A DNA stretch of 64,000 nucleotides, from assembly GCF_032854445.1 (NCBI RefSeq), contig NC_088298.1, forward strand, positions 15,241,504 through 15,305,503. The letters are read 5' to 3'. How positions within the stretch are numbered: position 1 is the stretch's first letter; the number at the start of each line of letters is the position of its first letter. Both the position numbers and the translations under genes were made by a program. Positions 1 through 13,151 of the stretch are shown piece after piece. Source of the DNA: Liolophura sinensis (taxonomy: Eukaryota > Mollusca > Polyplacophora > Chitonida > Chitonidae). Below the pieces are notes generated by a model that was not told where the DNA came from, made no database searches, and worked only from the letters and a program-made list of their open reading frames with translations.

Positions 1-133
1 TGTGAGCATTACACCTTCAAACTCATCACGTGATATCAAAACCATGGGGACCTCATTACTTCCGTTCCTAGCCCAAAGCTAAGCTGGACGTTACTACCGT
101 AATTAATGCCCAGCTTCGGTCATACACACTTCT

Positions 134-462
134 GCGCCGACAATTTCACTAAAAAAAAAAAAAAACGGCTCGAACCCTGTCTTATTTTTACTATCCACCG
201 ATTCCCTAAAACGGCCAAAATGTAATATGTCGAAGTTAGCACTGGTAATCAATCTTTCAACAGTAATCCAGCCGTTTAAACTTTAAAATCGGACAACTCA
301 AATCAACGTCTGCCATGTTTGGATTTTTTTTTTCGACTTTGGGCAAGGTGATGGCCCCCGAAAATTGTATCTTACCCAACATTCTGTTTACATGGCATGC
401 AATTTTTCAAGAGAATGTTGGGTAGGATAAAATTTTCGTTTTTTTTAGTGAAATTGCCCGCG
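134..462. mobile_element. Fold-back / MITE-like element
   Basis: Ends 'caatttcactaaaaaaaa' at 141 and its inverse 'ttttttttagtgaaattg' at 438-455. A second inverted pair lies inside: 'ttgtatcttacccaacattc' at 365 and 'gaatgttgggtaggataaaa' at 412. No coding capacity. Confidence 0.7.
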
Positions 463-928
463 TGGAAGTCACACCTGGGGGCCTGACACATTGATCACTG
501 CTAACGGAATACAACAGTGATGGTGCGTGCAGGCAGAAACCATCCAACATTTGCAACATTGAATTCTGTATGGTAGATGGTGGAAAAGGCCATAAAACTG
601 TTTTCCAAATAATTCGAACGAATATACATGCATATATTAACAATCCAAAGGTGAAATGTGATATAACCCCCTTTCAAGATTCCGTCATTATTCCTTTACT
701 TTTCAACCTGAACATGGAATAGGCTAAATGTTACACATATATTTTATGATTGTCTGATGGGGTTGTTTTGATTGACAGTTGTGTTCAAGCCAAGGCTGCA
801 ACCCTTTAGTTAATTCAACGACATATGATAACGATTTCCCCCTGACGCGCAATGACGTATTACGCACACGTATTTCAAAAGACCAATGCGCATTCTGCCT
901 TGGACCCAATTGCTATACTCGCGAGGCA

Positions 929-1039
929 GGGCCCAGTTTCACAAAGATGTCGTAGAGGTACGATAATCACGCATATACGATAATCGCACGGTGATAGTGA
1001 GGTACAAAAGGTCGTACGACGCGTTGTGAAGCTAGTCCC
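929..1039. mobile_element. Short MITE, 'gggcccagtttcac' termini
   Basis: Left end 'gggcccagtttcacaaagat' and right end, inverted, 'gggactagcttcacaacgcg' pair over about 26 bases with mismatches; internal 'gtacgata'/'cgtacgac' stretches also pair. Confidence 0.65.
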
Positions 1040-3126
1040 AGATTTATCGTTCACATCCCATATGGACAATAATAGGTGGTCGACGGAACCCGTTTTAGCA
1101 TGCAGTCGTTACCATTTCTACCAATATGGCTTTGAAGTCTCTCTATCGCGTGTGGAAAAGGTTACTAAAAAGTGGTGGTTTACCAAGGGGCACCGATTTG
1201 CTCAACTCGTGAAACTGGCAACCGTATAGTATAGGTAGAAAATTCTTGAGTATGACGTTAAACCAACTCTGATTACAAATATGCAAAGATACCGGGAAGG
1301 CAACTATTTTTGTTTTACCTAAGATTACATACGGTACTGATCTTTCTGTATACGTGATATGTTCTCTTTCGTTCCTCGTAATATATGTGGAAATAAATAC
1401 CTTATTTGGTGTTTCCTATAGATGATGGTTTGGAGCCATCTTCCTTTCATCCGAAATCCATGCTAACCCTAAAATATATATAAACATATGCCGTTGAATA
1501 AGATTAAACCTTAAGTGTAAGGAATCAATACAATCGAGGGAGGAATACTGAAGGAGAAGGACGGTTTCAGATGTGGGGATGGGGGAACGGGGGGCATACC
1601 TAAGCCAATACCGCCTCCGGTGGGGGTGTTCACTTCATACGCGTTGTTCATGTAAGGGTGCGTTAAAAAACATGCAGAGATTATTACTTTTCTCTTGAGC
1701 TGAAATCGAATCGCCCTGGAGCAATATGGAGATGAGGGCTTCCACACCATGTTTTCTCCACACAATGGCGATAATGTATTGCCTCGTGTACAATTCTAAA
1801 GGGAACAGCGTTATCGAATATACTGATGCTCCTGAAGGGTGTTCCAAAACACAAAGGGGAAGGTAAACGGACCGGTTGTTTGTCAAGGCCTTTGATCTCG
1901 GTAGTTCCCAAGAAGAACAACGATTTAGATGGTGCACTGCAGAAAGGCATGAAAGAAGAAAACAACACAAAACATCCTTGAGTTTGGCAGGTCTATAGAG
2001 AGGCTTCAGAAGCTCTAAAGCATCGGTGGAAGCCTCTCTTTGATTAGGAACGACGTCATAAGCAGGGTTCCTTTACGCCCATTGTCTTAGCAGCGGCTAA
2101 GTGCATTGTGATTGAAGATTATGCGTTCCACGGTGGCCGAAAATCGTCTAAAAATCGGGAAAAGCAAAGTCTATCTTTGCAGGCCTCGTGAAGCCCCATA
2201 TAATTGGGGGATACTTCCAGGAAAAGTAGATGCTTCGAAATGAATGAATTAATGAGCATGGTTTAACGTCTAGCGTCTTTTTTAAATTTGAATATTTTCA
2301 CGCCATGAAAATATAAAGGTGGAACGGTAACAAACCGTGCGGGTTGAATAACTCAATATAACCATTCAGTTACGGTGATATATACATGTAAGAATTTGGT
2401 AGAGCTGGGGTTGCTTAGTCTGCAAAACGTTAGCGGAACTACTGCAGTTCCAGCTACACGTGGGAACAATGTGTTCTAAATCACGGTTGTATATCAGATA
2501 ACTTCCACTCGTAACCCAATCAGAGCAGATGGTCGCCATTACGCACATACGCACACCCTTGCCAGAAACTACGGAAACACAATAGCGCCATCGTCGCACT
2601 GTTCTTAATGGTGTTACATCAACATCTTCGTCTCTGTGGTGCTTTTATGTGCATTGTTCTATAACATACACTAGCAGCATTCCAAATGTCAACAAGCCAT
2701 ACTTAGGTTCATCGTAACTCTCGTTATATCGTTCCCTTTTACCGTGAAACAAAGCTTTCTTTCTACAACGGGAAACTGTTGACTGCTTTTTCTTTGCCTC
2801 TTGATAGCTCTCGATGCACAATTGAGATCTATGGTTAGGAAATTGACAATGAGAAAGTCTCGTACAATCTCGTCTGACATGTCTTGCGTTACCTAATGTC
2901 CACTGAGCAGTCTGGAGGGCCTGGATTGGATTTCGAGAAAAACGCTTAAACGTCTTCTTCTCAAGAACCAATGCACGGATACTTCTAAATTTGGTATGAA
3001 TGTAGAGCAATACTAGCTAGGCCTACATAACTTTTGAAACAGACTTCAGAAGCTTGCCATTGGTCATAAAAGTTTTGATATAACTTTGATGTATCCCCGT
3101 GTATTTCGGACAGGTGATTCCGAGTC
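1040..3126. other. Intergenic, no gene seen
   Basis: Only short frames with no protein-like pattern. A SINE-tail-like 'attcttgagtatgacgttaa' lies at 1241 and a hairpin ('gagaggcttc'/'gaagcctctc') at 1998-2039. Confidence 0.5.
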
Positions 3127-3223
3127 TGCTTTTGTGCTTTGTATATGTTTGTAACTGATTTTGTGCTTTGTCTGTGTTTGTAACTGATTTTGTGCTTTGT
3201 CCGTGTTTGTAACTGATTCAGTG
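3127..3223. repeat. ~30-bp tandem repeat, three copies
   Basis: 'ttttgtgctttgtctgtgtt' + 'tgtaactga' occurs three times with minor changes. Confidence 0.9.
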
Positions 3224-4844
3224 ATAGCCAAAAAAAAAAACATTTTATGGGTACGTAATTTCAATGCCCTCTAAATCAAAAACTATTAAAGCTAGAAATC
3301 AAATTACAGCCCAAGATACGCTCACGGGAGCTGGACCAGTTTAAGCTACCCGCAATAGTTTTCTAGCTATAAATCTTTAAATCACACCATCCTATTTCAA
3401 AAATAGAAATTAAAGCCCTTTCATTTAACCTAGACTTGAAGCCTGCCAGGCAATTACATGCTCAACTACTGTCCAATATCCGAAAGCGGACTGCTTGTTT
3501 TAAAATACCAGCATCACAGAAAGAGTGTTACAGACACTGCCATGTCATAAATTGCTCTGTACTGAAACAGAAGCGGAAAAACATTCGTGCGGAATGCTGG
3601 CTTGAAAGTCGTGAAACTGTATTCAGTTCTAGTTCTCAAAACTGGGAATACATATATCTTAAACTTCATCAATAGGAGGGTTGGAGAGCTCTTTTATCGC
3701 TAAAGGTAAAAAAGTGTATCCTGAGATCTGTCAAAAATGTCAGGCAACTATTTCAATGGAAGAAAATTCAGGAGCTGAACGAATGTGAAGATCAGAAGTT
3801 TCTAAAGGAAAAAGATCTCCTTTTTGCCTCAAGACAGGTGATTGATAAATTAATGTCCACAATGATTACCTAACCAACTGAGCTCGCCGTTGCACAGGTG
3901 AACAAGCGGAAGTTGTCCATGGCCTTGAGAACCCGTGCACGTTTTGATTTGTGTCGTCTTACGTTAAGGCCTCCCGTTAAGTGCATGACCCATGCTTAAC
4001 TATATATATGCAGATGACCATGTCAAATATTTGTACATGTACTTATAGTGACAGGTATTATAAATCTTTTGAATACGGCGTTAAACACCAGTGAATTAAA
4101 TTAATTATTAAATAAAGAAATAGTCAAAGGTTTATGTTGTCATTTGTATCATTTTTCAAGGGAGTAAATCGTCAGTAGTACAAATCATTAAAATTAATTG
4201 TCAAACGCGAACGGAAAGATGTTCTTTGGATGTGGCTGTTACTGGACTAAACGACATCTTGGAGAATGTTTGATGTTTCGACCATGTAAACACAGGCTAC
4301 AGTTAGAACTGCCTGCAGTTTCAAGGCTTCCAAGCAATCTTGACGAAAGGCCTTCAGCTACTGCTTAAGTGCAGGGCATTGCGACATCACAAAACACTAT
4401 GTCTCAAAAAGTTACAAATATAGAAAAATGCAAAATCGGATTCGACGTCACCGGTCCGAAATACATCGGAATACATCAAAGTTATATCAAAATTCCAACC
4501 TGTTTATAGCGTCATATAGTGGACCAATGACGAGCATTTACGTTTTTTTAACGGATTTGAATGGCTTTCTCAAACTTTATCCAGCTAACATCGGCGTGTA
4601 TGTATATCAGTTTTTTTTGCTCGAAATACAACATGGCCGCCAAACTAAGTTGGCTAGAAAAAGTGTAATTGAAAACATCCGCGAGACTTTTGCTGCCAAA
4701 TTTTGTATAGCTGCGATTTGCAGTTTTCTAGAAAAAAGTCACCATCCCAAAAGAATTTTTAATCGTTCCAGCGAAAATAATAGGTTTCTAGCTTTAAGCG
4801 TGGAAGCCTTATTACCCCGTCCTGTTTTGGTAGAACGAATATAG
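3224..4844. other. Intergenic, no gene seen
   Basis: AT-rich, holds repeat D2. An open frame of 138 codons at 4428-4844 shows no domain and runs into the 131-bp duplication. Confidence 0.5.
3898..4035. repeat. Dispersed repeat D2, copy 1
   Basis: 'aacaagcggaagttgtccat' through 'gaccatgtcaaatatttg' resembles 5758-5895. A tail-like 'gaatacggcgttaaacacca' follows at 4072, so D2 may be an old SINE-like element. Confidence 0.7.
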
Positions 4845-5106
4845 TTCCAGTTATTTTTAGCATTAATTTTAGGATTTTTCCTCTATGTTTGGCGATATTT
4901 ATAGTAGACAAGATTCTGACGTTTGACACTGGGTGAATTTGGGAGGATACACACATTTTGAAACCGGGTGAATTCTTCCAGTTATTTTTAGCATTAATTT
5001 TAGGATTTTTCCTCTATGTTTGGCGATATTTATAGTAGACAAGATTCTGACGTTTGACACTGGGTGAATTTGGGCGGATACACACATTTTGAAACCGGGT
5101 GAATCC
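4845..5106. repeat. 131-bp tandem duplication
   Basis: 'ttccagttatttttagcatt' starts at 4845 and 4976; the copies differ at very few positions, so the event is recent. Confidence 0.95.
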
Positions 5107-5424
5107 TTCTCCTGTCACCGTTGTCAACCTTGTTCCTCTAGGCCCTAGTCTTTGATAGATTTCTGCCAACAAGGCCTATCGAGATTTTTACCTGTATCTG
5201 AGATTAACTTACAGTGTTTTGCTGCTGTGGTACCTAGCCCATTTAATGTGCAGCATTTCGTCCATAAATACAGACGTTTAAACTGTGTAGTATGCTGTTC
5301 ATTTTTGTTCTTTTTGAAACTTTGAGGGCAAAACTGGTAAAGTATATGCCCTTTGGCTCGTTTATTGTAAGAGAACAAAGGTGTATTCATCTTGGGCTTG
5401 AGGGCGTGATGAACTTTTGTATAT

Positions 5425-5632
5425 TTATTTTATCTATTTGACTGGTGTTTTACGCCCTACTGTTTTATTTACAGTATACGACGGCGACCAGTATTATTGT
5501 GGTGGGGGGTGGGGGGGGAACCCACGGCCATCCGCAGGTTATTGGAAGACCTCTCCACGTTCGGAGGAAGTCAGCATGGGATGGGCGTGAACTCACAGCC
5601 ACCGTCCTCGGGCTATCGTCCTCGGCCACAAA
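5425..5632 (-). mobile_element. SINE family A, diverged
   Basis: Tail 'ggtgttttacgccctact', a central block with an expanded G run (about 5509-5518), and part of the head ending 'cctcggccaca'. Confidence 0.85.
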
Positions 5633-5757
5633 ATTGTAACTAAAATGAGTTAGTTTCATATAATTTTTCAAAACCCAATATTTCACAACCATACAGAATA
5701 ATAGGTATAATGATTTTGTCCAAAAGTCAACAGGTAAATATAGATTTTTACGTTTTC

Positions 5758-5895
5758 GACAAGCGGAAGTTCTCCATGGCTGCGACAACGCGTGCATGTG
5801 ATTCGTGTCGTCTTACATGAAAGTCCATAGTTAAGTGAATGAACCATGCTGAAAGACTGATGATCATGTGACAACATAGGATGTCAAAGATTTGA
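5758..5895. repeat. Dispersed repeat D2, copy 2
   Basis: 'gacaagcggaagttctccat', 'gattcgtgtcgtcttacatg' and 'gtgaatgaaccatgctgaaa' match copy 1 in order. Confidence 0.7.
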
Positions 5896-6332
5896 CAGAC
5901 TCGAAATGCACTAATAATAATAATCAACACTTTGATCTAGCATCTTGTATCTTGGTGTACATGTTATACACCAGTAATGTCGCCTAATCGGACGCCGGCA
6001 ATTGTTCGAAGGAATACGTCCAGAAATATATCGTTACTTAAAACCTGTTTAGGATTTGGTGTCCTTTAGACGTTTATAAATATATACTTCACGATTCAAT
6101 CAATAGCATTGTGGTGACAAAGACGTCAACCTGATAAATGCGAGGCAAAGCTCGACCTTAATTGTCAATTCCTCGCGGCGTTCTGAGGCGTGCATGAAAG
6201 GCGCTGATTACAAAGACCGGACAAACAGATCAGTTTCATGATCATCACTGGTGTATATATAGATGAATGAATTTATGGAAGTCAGTTAGGATGAAATATG
6301 GCAATAGTATGATATAAGTTTCAAGCACAAAG

Positions 6333-6466
6333 TGTTGTGGTCTTGCAGCAACCTGCGGATGGTCGTGGGTTTCCGCCGGGCCCTGACCGGTTTCCTCCCA
6401 CCATTGTCGTATAGGTGAAATATTCTTGAGTACGGCGTAAAACACCAGTCAAATAAATAAATAGTC
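6333..6466 (+). mobile_element. SINE family A, 5'-truncated
   Basis: Begins at 'gcagcaacctgcggatggtc' and runs through 'ttgagtacggcgtaaaacac' to the AAATAAATAA tail. The tRNA head is missing. Confidence 0.9.
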
Positions 6467-6741
6467 AAAGCGTTGGCGTGGCAAGTATACTTCTGTGTGC
6501 AACAAGCGCCCTATTAAAATCGTAAAAAGTGATCTCTGTAGCCAAGTGGTTAGTGTACTAGCGCGTCGTTCTGAGATACAGATAACGTATCAGTACGTCC
6601 TTCACTCTGAGATACTCCCAGTAGCTACTGTCACGTCAAAGAATCTGTTGACCTTGATACTGTGGTTGTGTATTCACCAGTGTTTCCAGTATAGACAGGA
6701 ACTAACCTTACGAACAAAAGAGACAGAGTGACAGACCCTGA

Positions 6742-6990
6742 TTTTATTTATTTATTTATTTATTTATTTCATTGACGTTTTACGCCTTACTCAAGAATGT
6801 TTCACTGATACGACAGCGGCCAGCATTATGGTGGAAGGGAAACCGGACAGAGCCCAGGGGAAACCCACGACCATCCGCAAGAACTTCCCAAATACAGGAA
6901 GCTAGCACGAGCCGGACTTGAACACACAGCGACCGCATTGACGGGAGGCTCCTGGTGCTGGCATGCTAACTTCCTCGGCCACGGAGGCCC
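6742..6990 (-). mobile_element. SINE family A, nearly full length
   Basis: Starts with a (tttat)n tail, then 'gttttacgccttactcaaga', the central block, a B box (ggacttgaaca) and the head (ggccacggaggccc). Several substitutions mark it as older. Confidence 0.92.
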
Positions 6991-7074
6991 CCGCTCCCTG
7001 CTGATAATTTTAAAGAGACTGCACTAGAAGGTATAACAATTGTCGAACTTAGAAATGTTTTTTTCTGTAAATCT

Positions 7075-7315
7075 TTGCTTGTCTGATTGGTGTTTAAGCC
7101 CATAATCTAAGTGAGTTTTTCACTTATACGACGGCGGTCAGGTCTGTGGGTGCATGAAACCGTAGTGCCTGGAGTAAACCACCGCCCACTTGCTAGGTGT
7201 CAAACCGTCTGACTTAAAGCTGAAGCCGAAAGAGCGAGAGCTGGATTCGAACCCGCGCGACCTCATTAGCCAAAGCCCTGATGGTCCCAACGAACTAGAG
7301 CTTTGACCCAAATAG
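7075..7315 (-). mobile_element. SINE family A-like variant with different body (family C)
   Basis: Tail 'tgattggtgtttaagcccat' and 'acttatacgacggcggtcag' resemble family A, but the middle reads 'ggagtaaaccaccgcccact' and the head has B box complement 'ctggattcgaacccgcgc'. Confidence 0.7.
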
Positions 7316-7957
7316 AGAAGGCCCCCTTTTTATTTGTAAATGAGGTTTTTAATCAGACGCTCACATGGGAATTAATAATCAGTCACTTTTGTAATTAAAT
7401 GGCGTGATTGGGTGAATTTTAAAACGGTATAAGTGGATGCAAGCAATCGATGAATTATTGAATAACCCATGCAATGAATTGGAACACAAAATAGCGGAAG
7501 AAGAGAAATTGGCAGTGTTTTACCAGAAGGAAAAGGTTATGTACCATCCTGTTTCCCGGGCCTCACATTTACAATCCAGAGAACCAGAACCATGTTAATT
7601 TTGCACAGAGATGTTGTTTCCAGATGACCTTTCTTGCACTTCCTCTGTCATCCCACACATCGTCTTGGCCCGGGGCTGGAATATACCAATATCCTCTGGG
7701 GTGACCGGGACTGACAGTTGGCAGAGAGGGTGACAGACACACATGGAAGCAGGGTAGCTGATCCATGAAACCTACAGACAGCGCTTTTGTATTGATATCT
7801 TTGTCGTCATAGACCGCAGATATATTGTGCAGTGCATAAGCACTAACCTTTAGCGGATGAGACTAAACGGAAGGAAGGAAGGAACTCACGAACAAACAAC
7901 TCAGTGAAACGAGGGACGAACGAATTCATTAACGAACGGAGGAAACATCGATTCACT

Positions 7958-8140
7958 GCTTGATTGATAGATTGTTTTTCGACGCCATGCTCAAGAATGT
8001 TCCACTTATACAATGGCGATCAGTTTTACCGGTGGATAAACCACCGAATTTTGGCAGGTTGTTGACGAACTTTCCCATGTGTGACGTACACGTATCTATG
8101 CCATATTGGCGGAAGGCAAGGGGTCTTCAAGGAACTTCAA
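7958..8140 (-). mobile_element. SINE family C, diverged
   Basis: 'tttcgacgccatgctcaaga', 'ggataaaccaccgaattttg' and 'gcaggttgttgacgaacttt' parallel the family C body at 7.1 kb. Confidence 0.6.
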
Positions 8141-8625
8141 GAACGAAAGAATGGGTGAATTAATGAACCTGTATACGAATGAACAAGTCAGACATTAATA
8201 TATGAATTAACGAATTTTTATGAATTAATTTAATATACGCAAATGAATGAATGGACTAGCGAAGATGAAAGAATTTGGGATACACAAAATGTAAACATTC
8301 TCCCCTTCGAATACTGCATAGAGCTTTAAGACATTTCGTTTTGGATGCGTTCATGGATTGACAAAATAACAAAGAAACCCATGACTGCATAGATAAATGA
8401 ATAAACGTTTCATTGAATGATAGGTTGAATGTGTGAGTGAATGAAGAAATGAATCGTTGAATGAGCTAATGAGACGCTCAATAGAGTAATGGGAAAATCA
8501 GCGCATTTATGGTCAATGAGAGAGAAAACGAGGGCAAAAGGTATTAATGGTTCAGTGAATGAGTCACTGTACGTACTCAAGAAGGGTTGAAAGTTGTGAC
8601 TATCCAAGAAGGAATATCAAACAGT

Positions 8626-8990
8626 GATTCATCAAGCAGTGACTCATCAATCAGATTCATCAAGCAGTGACTCATAAAGCAGTGACTCATCAATCAGAGA
8701 TTCATCAAGCAGTGACTCATCAATCAGATTCATCAAGCAGTGACTCATCAATCAGATTCATCAAGCAGTGACTCATCAATCAGATTCATCAAGCAGTGAC
8801 TCATCAATCAGATTCATCAAGTAGTGACTCATCAAGCAGTGGCTCATCAATCAGAGATTAATCAGGCAGTGACTCATCAAGAAATGACTCATCAATCAGA
8901 GATTCATCAAGCAGTGACTCTCAAAGAGATTAATTAGGCAGTATCTCTTCAATCTGTGACTCTCTAAATCGTGTCTGTCGAAGATGTGAC
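8626..8990. repeat. 28-29 bp minisatellite with AP-1-like sites
   Basis: Unit 'atcaagcagtgactcatcaa' + 'tcagattc', about 12 copies, decaying to the right. TGACTCA, the AP-1 consensus, occurs 11 times. Confidence 0.92.
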
Positions 8991-10859
8991 TCATCAAGGA
9001 GTGACTCTCCAATCAGTGATCAATCAATCCCTGTCTCTCCAGCAAGGACATATCAAGCAGTAACTCGAAGTGACTGATCAATCCATGACTTTCTAGTCTG
9101 TAATTATTCACACAGCGACTTATCAAACGTTGATTTTCCGCACAAGTACAGACTCCATGGCATGTGGCGTTTTGTGACCTACACCGTTAAAAGGAAACAA
9201 AATGTTAAATAATTGTTTCGTTTACGAATAAAACAAGTACGCATAAAGTTATATACACTTATAAAGCCTCGTTCGACAAGTGAAATGAAAACAAAAATTT
9301 CAGGTGTTCAGATAATGCTATTTGTCGAAGACGACAATATCATGAAATAGGGCATGTTCTATTTTTATTCGAATAGTCAACACCACAATCGCTCTGTTTT
9401 AAGACGCCTTTAGTTCGTTGTTTAGTAGCACTGATCGTCTCCTTTCCATGGAGGAGTGTGTTATGTGTCCCTGAAGGAGTAGGTCGACGCGGTAAAGAAA
9501 TTGGATGTGGGACTTAGCGCCTCAAGAAGGAATAAGTGAATAAACATACGAAAGAAGAGACAAAATATTCCAAGGGTTGAATAGATGAAGACAAATATAG
9601 ATCGCTAAAATCATTAAAAGATCAAGCCTGTGGGCAAATTTAGGCCTTATAATGGGACTCCAAGAAATACATTAAAGGATTAAACTGACAAATAATTACG
9701 TTCCGAGCAGAAGAAAAACGCAATATCTTGTTAACTTGAAAGAAAATCAATTTGTTGATTGAATGAATAAATGCCGAGCCGAGAAAATTCACTTATAAAG
9801 CAGTGTACTTTAGGCCTGGGGTGTTTCTCTCTTTTTTTTTAAACATGTTAAAATATACGTGTTATATTAAAATCACTCACAATAATTATGACGTCAACCG
9901 ATACAAGGAAGCCTCGAAAATAAACTTATCGAGGCTTACATTATTAAAAGAAGAAGCATTCCAACTGCTTCTTCTTAGCAGCAATATGACGTCCAATATA
10001 TCATATATGTAGAGCTCGACGTGTTACCTTTCACTGACTAGAGGCAACCTCGGCAGTGTGTGTGAATGGTTTAACCGATAGCTGAAAATAGGCCTCTAGT
10101 TTGCAGAAACAGCCTACAAATTCATCATCCGCGGAAAAATGAAAACAGTACCATGAGTCCCCGCGCAGTTCTAACTAACCCCTACGGACACCGCGTCAAC
10201 GGGAATGAAGACGGCATTAGCCTCGTCTGGTAAAATTCCGGCAGCGGCATTATCGTAGGGATTAAATATTCCCGCCTTTAATCGGACGCTAAAACGGATA
10301 AATTAGGTTTTTGGCTAAAAGACGCAGCCTAATTTAAAGTGGGACTTAAGGCATTACCGAGAATAAAGTGCTCTCTCTTGGTAAGGCAAAAGTGCGTTAC
10401 TGAAGGAGCAGACGAGAGTCGTGGATGTCACGTGACTGTTGATAACTCGGTCCTGATTGGTTCAGCGAAACAGAGGTGTCGTTCAAACGTAGCAGACTAT
10501 TAATAAATCGATTTACGCACGGACGTCTGCTTTTGAATGAATGTTGACGTAAATAGCCACATCTACACCTGTTCTAGGGGACTGTTGCGGAGAAATCCGG
10601 ATATACTCTCTGGAGAAATTTATTGAAGCGCTAAATCCAACAAATACCTTACATGTCCTTCGTGTGTATATTCCACCCATTTGCTTAGTCTATACCAGAA
10701 TCCAACTTTCAAGTTCATTAACTTGGTCTGGAGTCGCCCACACTAGCAGTTTTAGGAGAGTAGATAAGCAAAAGTACAAACAAGTCGATAGTATTATCAT
10801 ATTATCACACATTGCCCGTTTGTGTGGACTATGACGTTTGCCTCATTTTAAAATAAGAA

Positions 10860-10964
10860 TAAGACTGGTCTACTGGAAAATAGTGTATTTAGCCCTGACG
10901 TAAATATATATGACGTATATATTACGTAATATGACGTAAATATTTTCCCAGTAGACCAGTTTTG
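10860..10964. mobile_element. 105-bp MITE with ~21-bp inverted ends
   Basis: 'aagactggtctactggaaaa' at 10860 pairs with 'cccagtagaccagtttt' ending at 10964. Inside, TGACGTA is repeated four times in both orientations, so single strands would fold into a long hairpin. Confidence 0.85.
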
Positions 10965-11347
10965 TGATTTTCTATTCAAAATGTGACTAACCTGGATGTC
11001 TAATAACCTCCATTGTTACATACATTAGCCTCATTTATTTTCTGTATACGACGTTTCGGTGGATAGATTTATGTACCAAGTCAAGGGTAATGCTTATACT
11101 TCATGTAATGAAGCGAGTGCTTAAAGAGAAAGACTTGAAATTAGTAGTGTTGAAGAGATTCATACATAAGATAAACGGCGCTACAGTACTTTGGCGTTGA
11201 GATTTAACTCCTGTAAGAACAAACGGCTTAAGGGGTACATCGTCCACTCGTCTTCTTTTTCACTCCAAAAATGACCGCGAGTAATGCTATTGTGGCCTAA
11301 AGCCCTTCACTGACGCATTTGTGAACATCAACCACTGGTATTAAATA

Positions 11348-11482
11348 TGCATACTGGCAGCAGCCTGCGGATGGGTTCCCACTGGCTCAGCCCGGTTTCC
11401 TCCCACCATAATGCTGGCCGCCGTCGTATAAGTGAAATATTCTTGAGTTCGTCGTAAAACACCAAACAAATAAATAGATAAG
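11348..11482 (+). mobile_element. SINE family A, 5'-truncated
   Basis: Covers 'cagcctgcggatgggttccc' to 'cgtaaaacaccaaacaaata'; head absent. Confidence 0.9.
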
Positions 11483-12376
11483 TAAGTAAGTATACGTACC
11501 AATTGGACCACGCCGAATTACCTCTCTTGGAGTCATTCTCCCATACAGTCATTCTCGCATTCAAATGCCCATTCATCCTCCCATCCAAAAGCGGCATAAG
11601 CCGCAAAGCAGTTGGATACCTACCTTCATGACAGATTTACTTTGCACATTTTAATTTGCTACGAGCGGTCAAATCGGTAGAGTAGGGGCTGTGTCTTCAA
11701 CAGCATCGTGGACAATTTTGCAATTTTCGCAAGATTGGCATTGTCAAAGCGCCAGACAAGCGTGGACTTAGCACATCATTTTATTTTCATCCTGCAGTAT
11801 TGCATTTTTGTGATCCACATTTCAGAGATAATGTATCAATACGGGCCGCATTATATACCGTACTCCAATACGGTCTCTAAAATAATGTCAAACGTATAAT
11901 CATTTTTGGAAAGTTAAGGCGAATGGTGCATTTAGCAATTTAGCTCTTTTTCGTTTGTTTATTGTCACAATTTTACAGTTAGATTTTCCTTAAGTATCCA
12001 AAATTCTCCTGTAGTTCAACTTAAAGTGCCAGTCAAGAGGGAAATGACGTCTAAGTGGGTCTGCTGATCGCTTACAGCCCTTCTACGGTATCTTCCGCCT
12101 TGCAGAAATAGACCTGTTTCCATGCAACAGTTTCTTGCCAGAATCGTCTTCTGTCTCGTTTCCCACAAGTCATTTGTTCTACCAAGAATTAGACCTGACA
12201 TTTTTCCATTTATAGGCCAGATTTTAAGAACGTCTTGTGAGATTACATGTCAGTTATGATTTTTCTGTTCGATCCAAGAGAAAAATCTCTTCCTCTCTGG
12301 GTACCATTCTAACACTGGATACCATTTTTGTTTGAAGAGTCTTGGTCGAGTTGGAGAATCCTGAAAAACGTCACTG

Positions 12377-12583
12377 TTAATACAAAACTGGTTTCAGTAC
12401 CTTAAAACACGAAGGCGGATTCAACATTTTCTCAGCGACGCATGGATCGATTTTCTTTTCTTCCATGTGGGCGAAATGTGCAATTTTGTCCATACATTCG
12501 CTGAGTAAAACGTGTAGCTCTTCTGGGTCGGAGGCTGTAAAGCCGACGCCATTGCCTGTTTCAACAATCCCAAGAGACATCAT
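12377..12583 (-). CDS. Small unrecognised ORF (68 codons)
   Basis: It starts with two consecutive ATGs and contains an amphipathic stretch (SDPEELHVLLSECMDKIAHF) and MEEKKIDPCVAEKML. No splice sites, neighbours or domain were recognised that support it. A chance ORF is about as likely as a real small gene or exon. Confidence 0.2.
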   Translation of the reverse strand: MMSLGIVETGNGVGFTASDPEELHVLLSECMDKIAHFAHMEEKKIDPCVAEKMLNPPSCFKVLKPVLY

Positions 12584-13151
12584 AGCTACACCGCTTTTTC
12601 AAATCGCTCCTATTTATTTAAATCAGTCCAATTTCCATGTAGAATGAGATTGACAGGTTTTGTAATTTTACAAATTTAAACCTTTTCTTAGAATTATTTT
12701 AAGAGCTTGAATGCTGAACATTAAACTTTTCTGGAGTTTTTCTAAAAGTTAGCTATGCCAATAGTGATGTCTGGATGCCGGCAAGTCTCATTGGCAGGGT
12801 TGTTGTCTCAAACAAGACGGCGAATCTGCATTTGATTGGTTAGTTTCAGCCGTCATCTATGCCTATCCAATTAAATACACGCTCCTTTTTCCCTATCATT
12901 GTAGAATTGTTTTACAGCAGAAAGTTTGTCAAAATGTATGGCGAATTCAACGCGAATCCAACTATCTAGCTATCAGTCCAGTGTCCACAATTCAAAATTA
13001 CCGAATATTCAAGTTAAAAATTTTAAAACTTTTTTTTCTCACGTTAAAATCGAAACGAAACTCAGCACAGTACTGGTTTCCCCCAGTAGTACATTATGTT
13101 CGTTTTAATAGTTTCTTAACTTTTTATATTTGTTCTATGTTGTTCTACACA

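Larger units (their letters stand above)
8991..13151. other. Intergenic, apart from a MITE and one SINE
   Basis: No coding exon was recognised on either strand apart from the doubtful small ORF at 12377. The segment 10130-10560 is less AT-rich, with CACGTGA and ATTGG motifs, but there is no linked gene. Confidence 0.45.

Noticed and set aside
1511-1970. Overlapping minus-strand frames near 1.7 kb
   Set aside because: Several frames are open by chance in a Pro/Gly-biased stretch; none has a motif or consistent boundaries.
4428-4844. 138-codon plus-strand frame
   Set aside because: No recognisable domain, continues into a non-coding tandem duplication, and has no codon pattern or splice signals.
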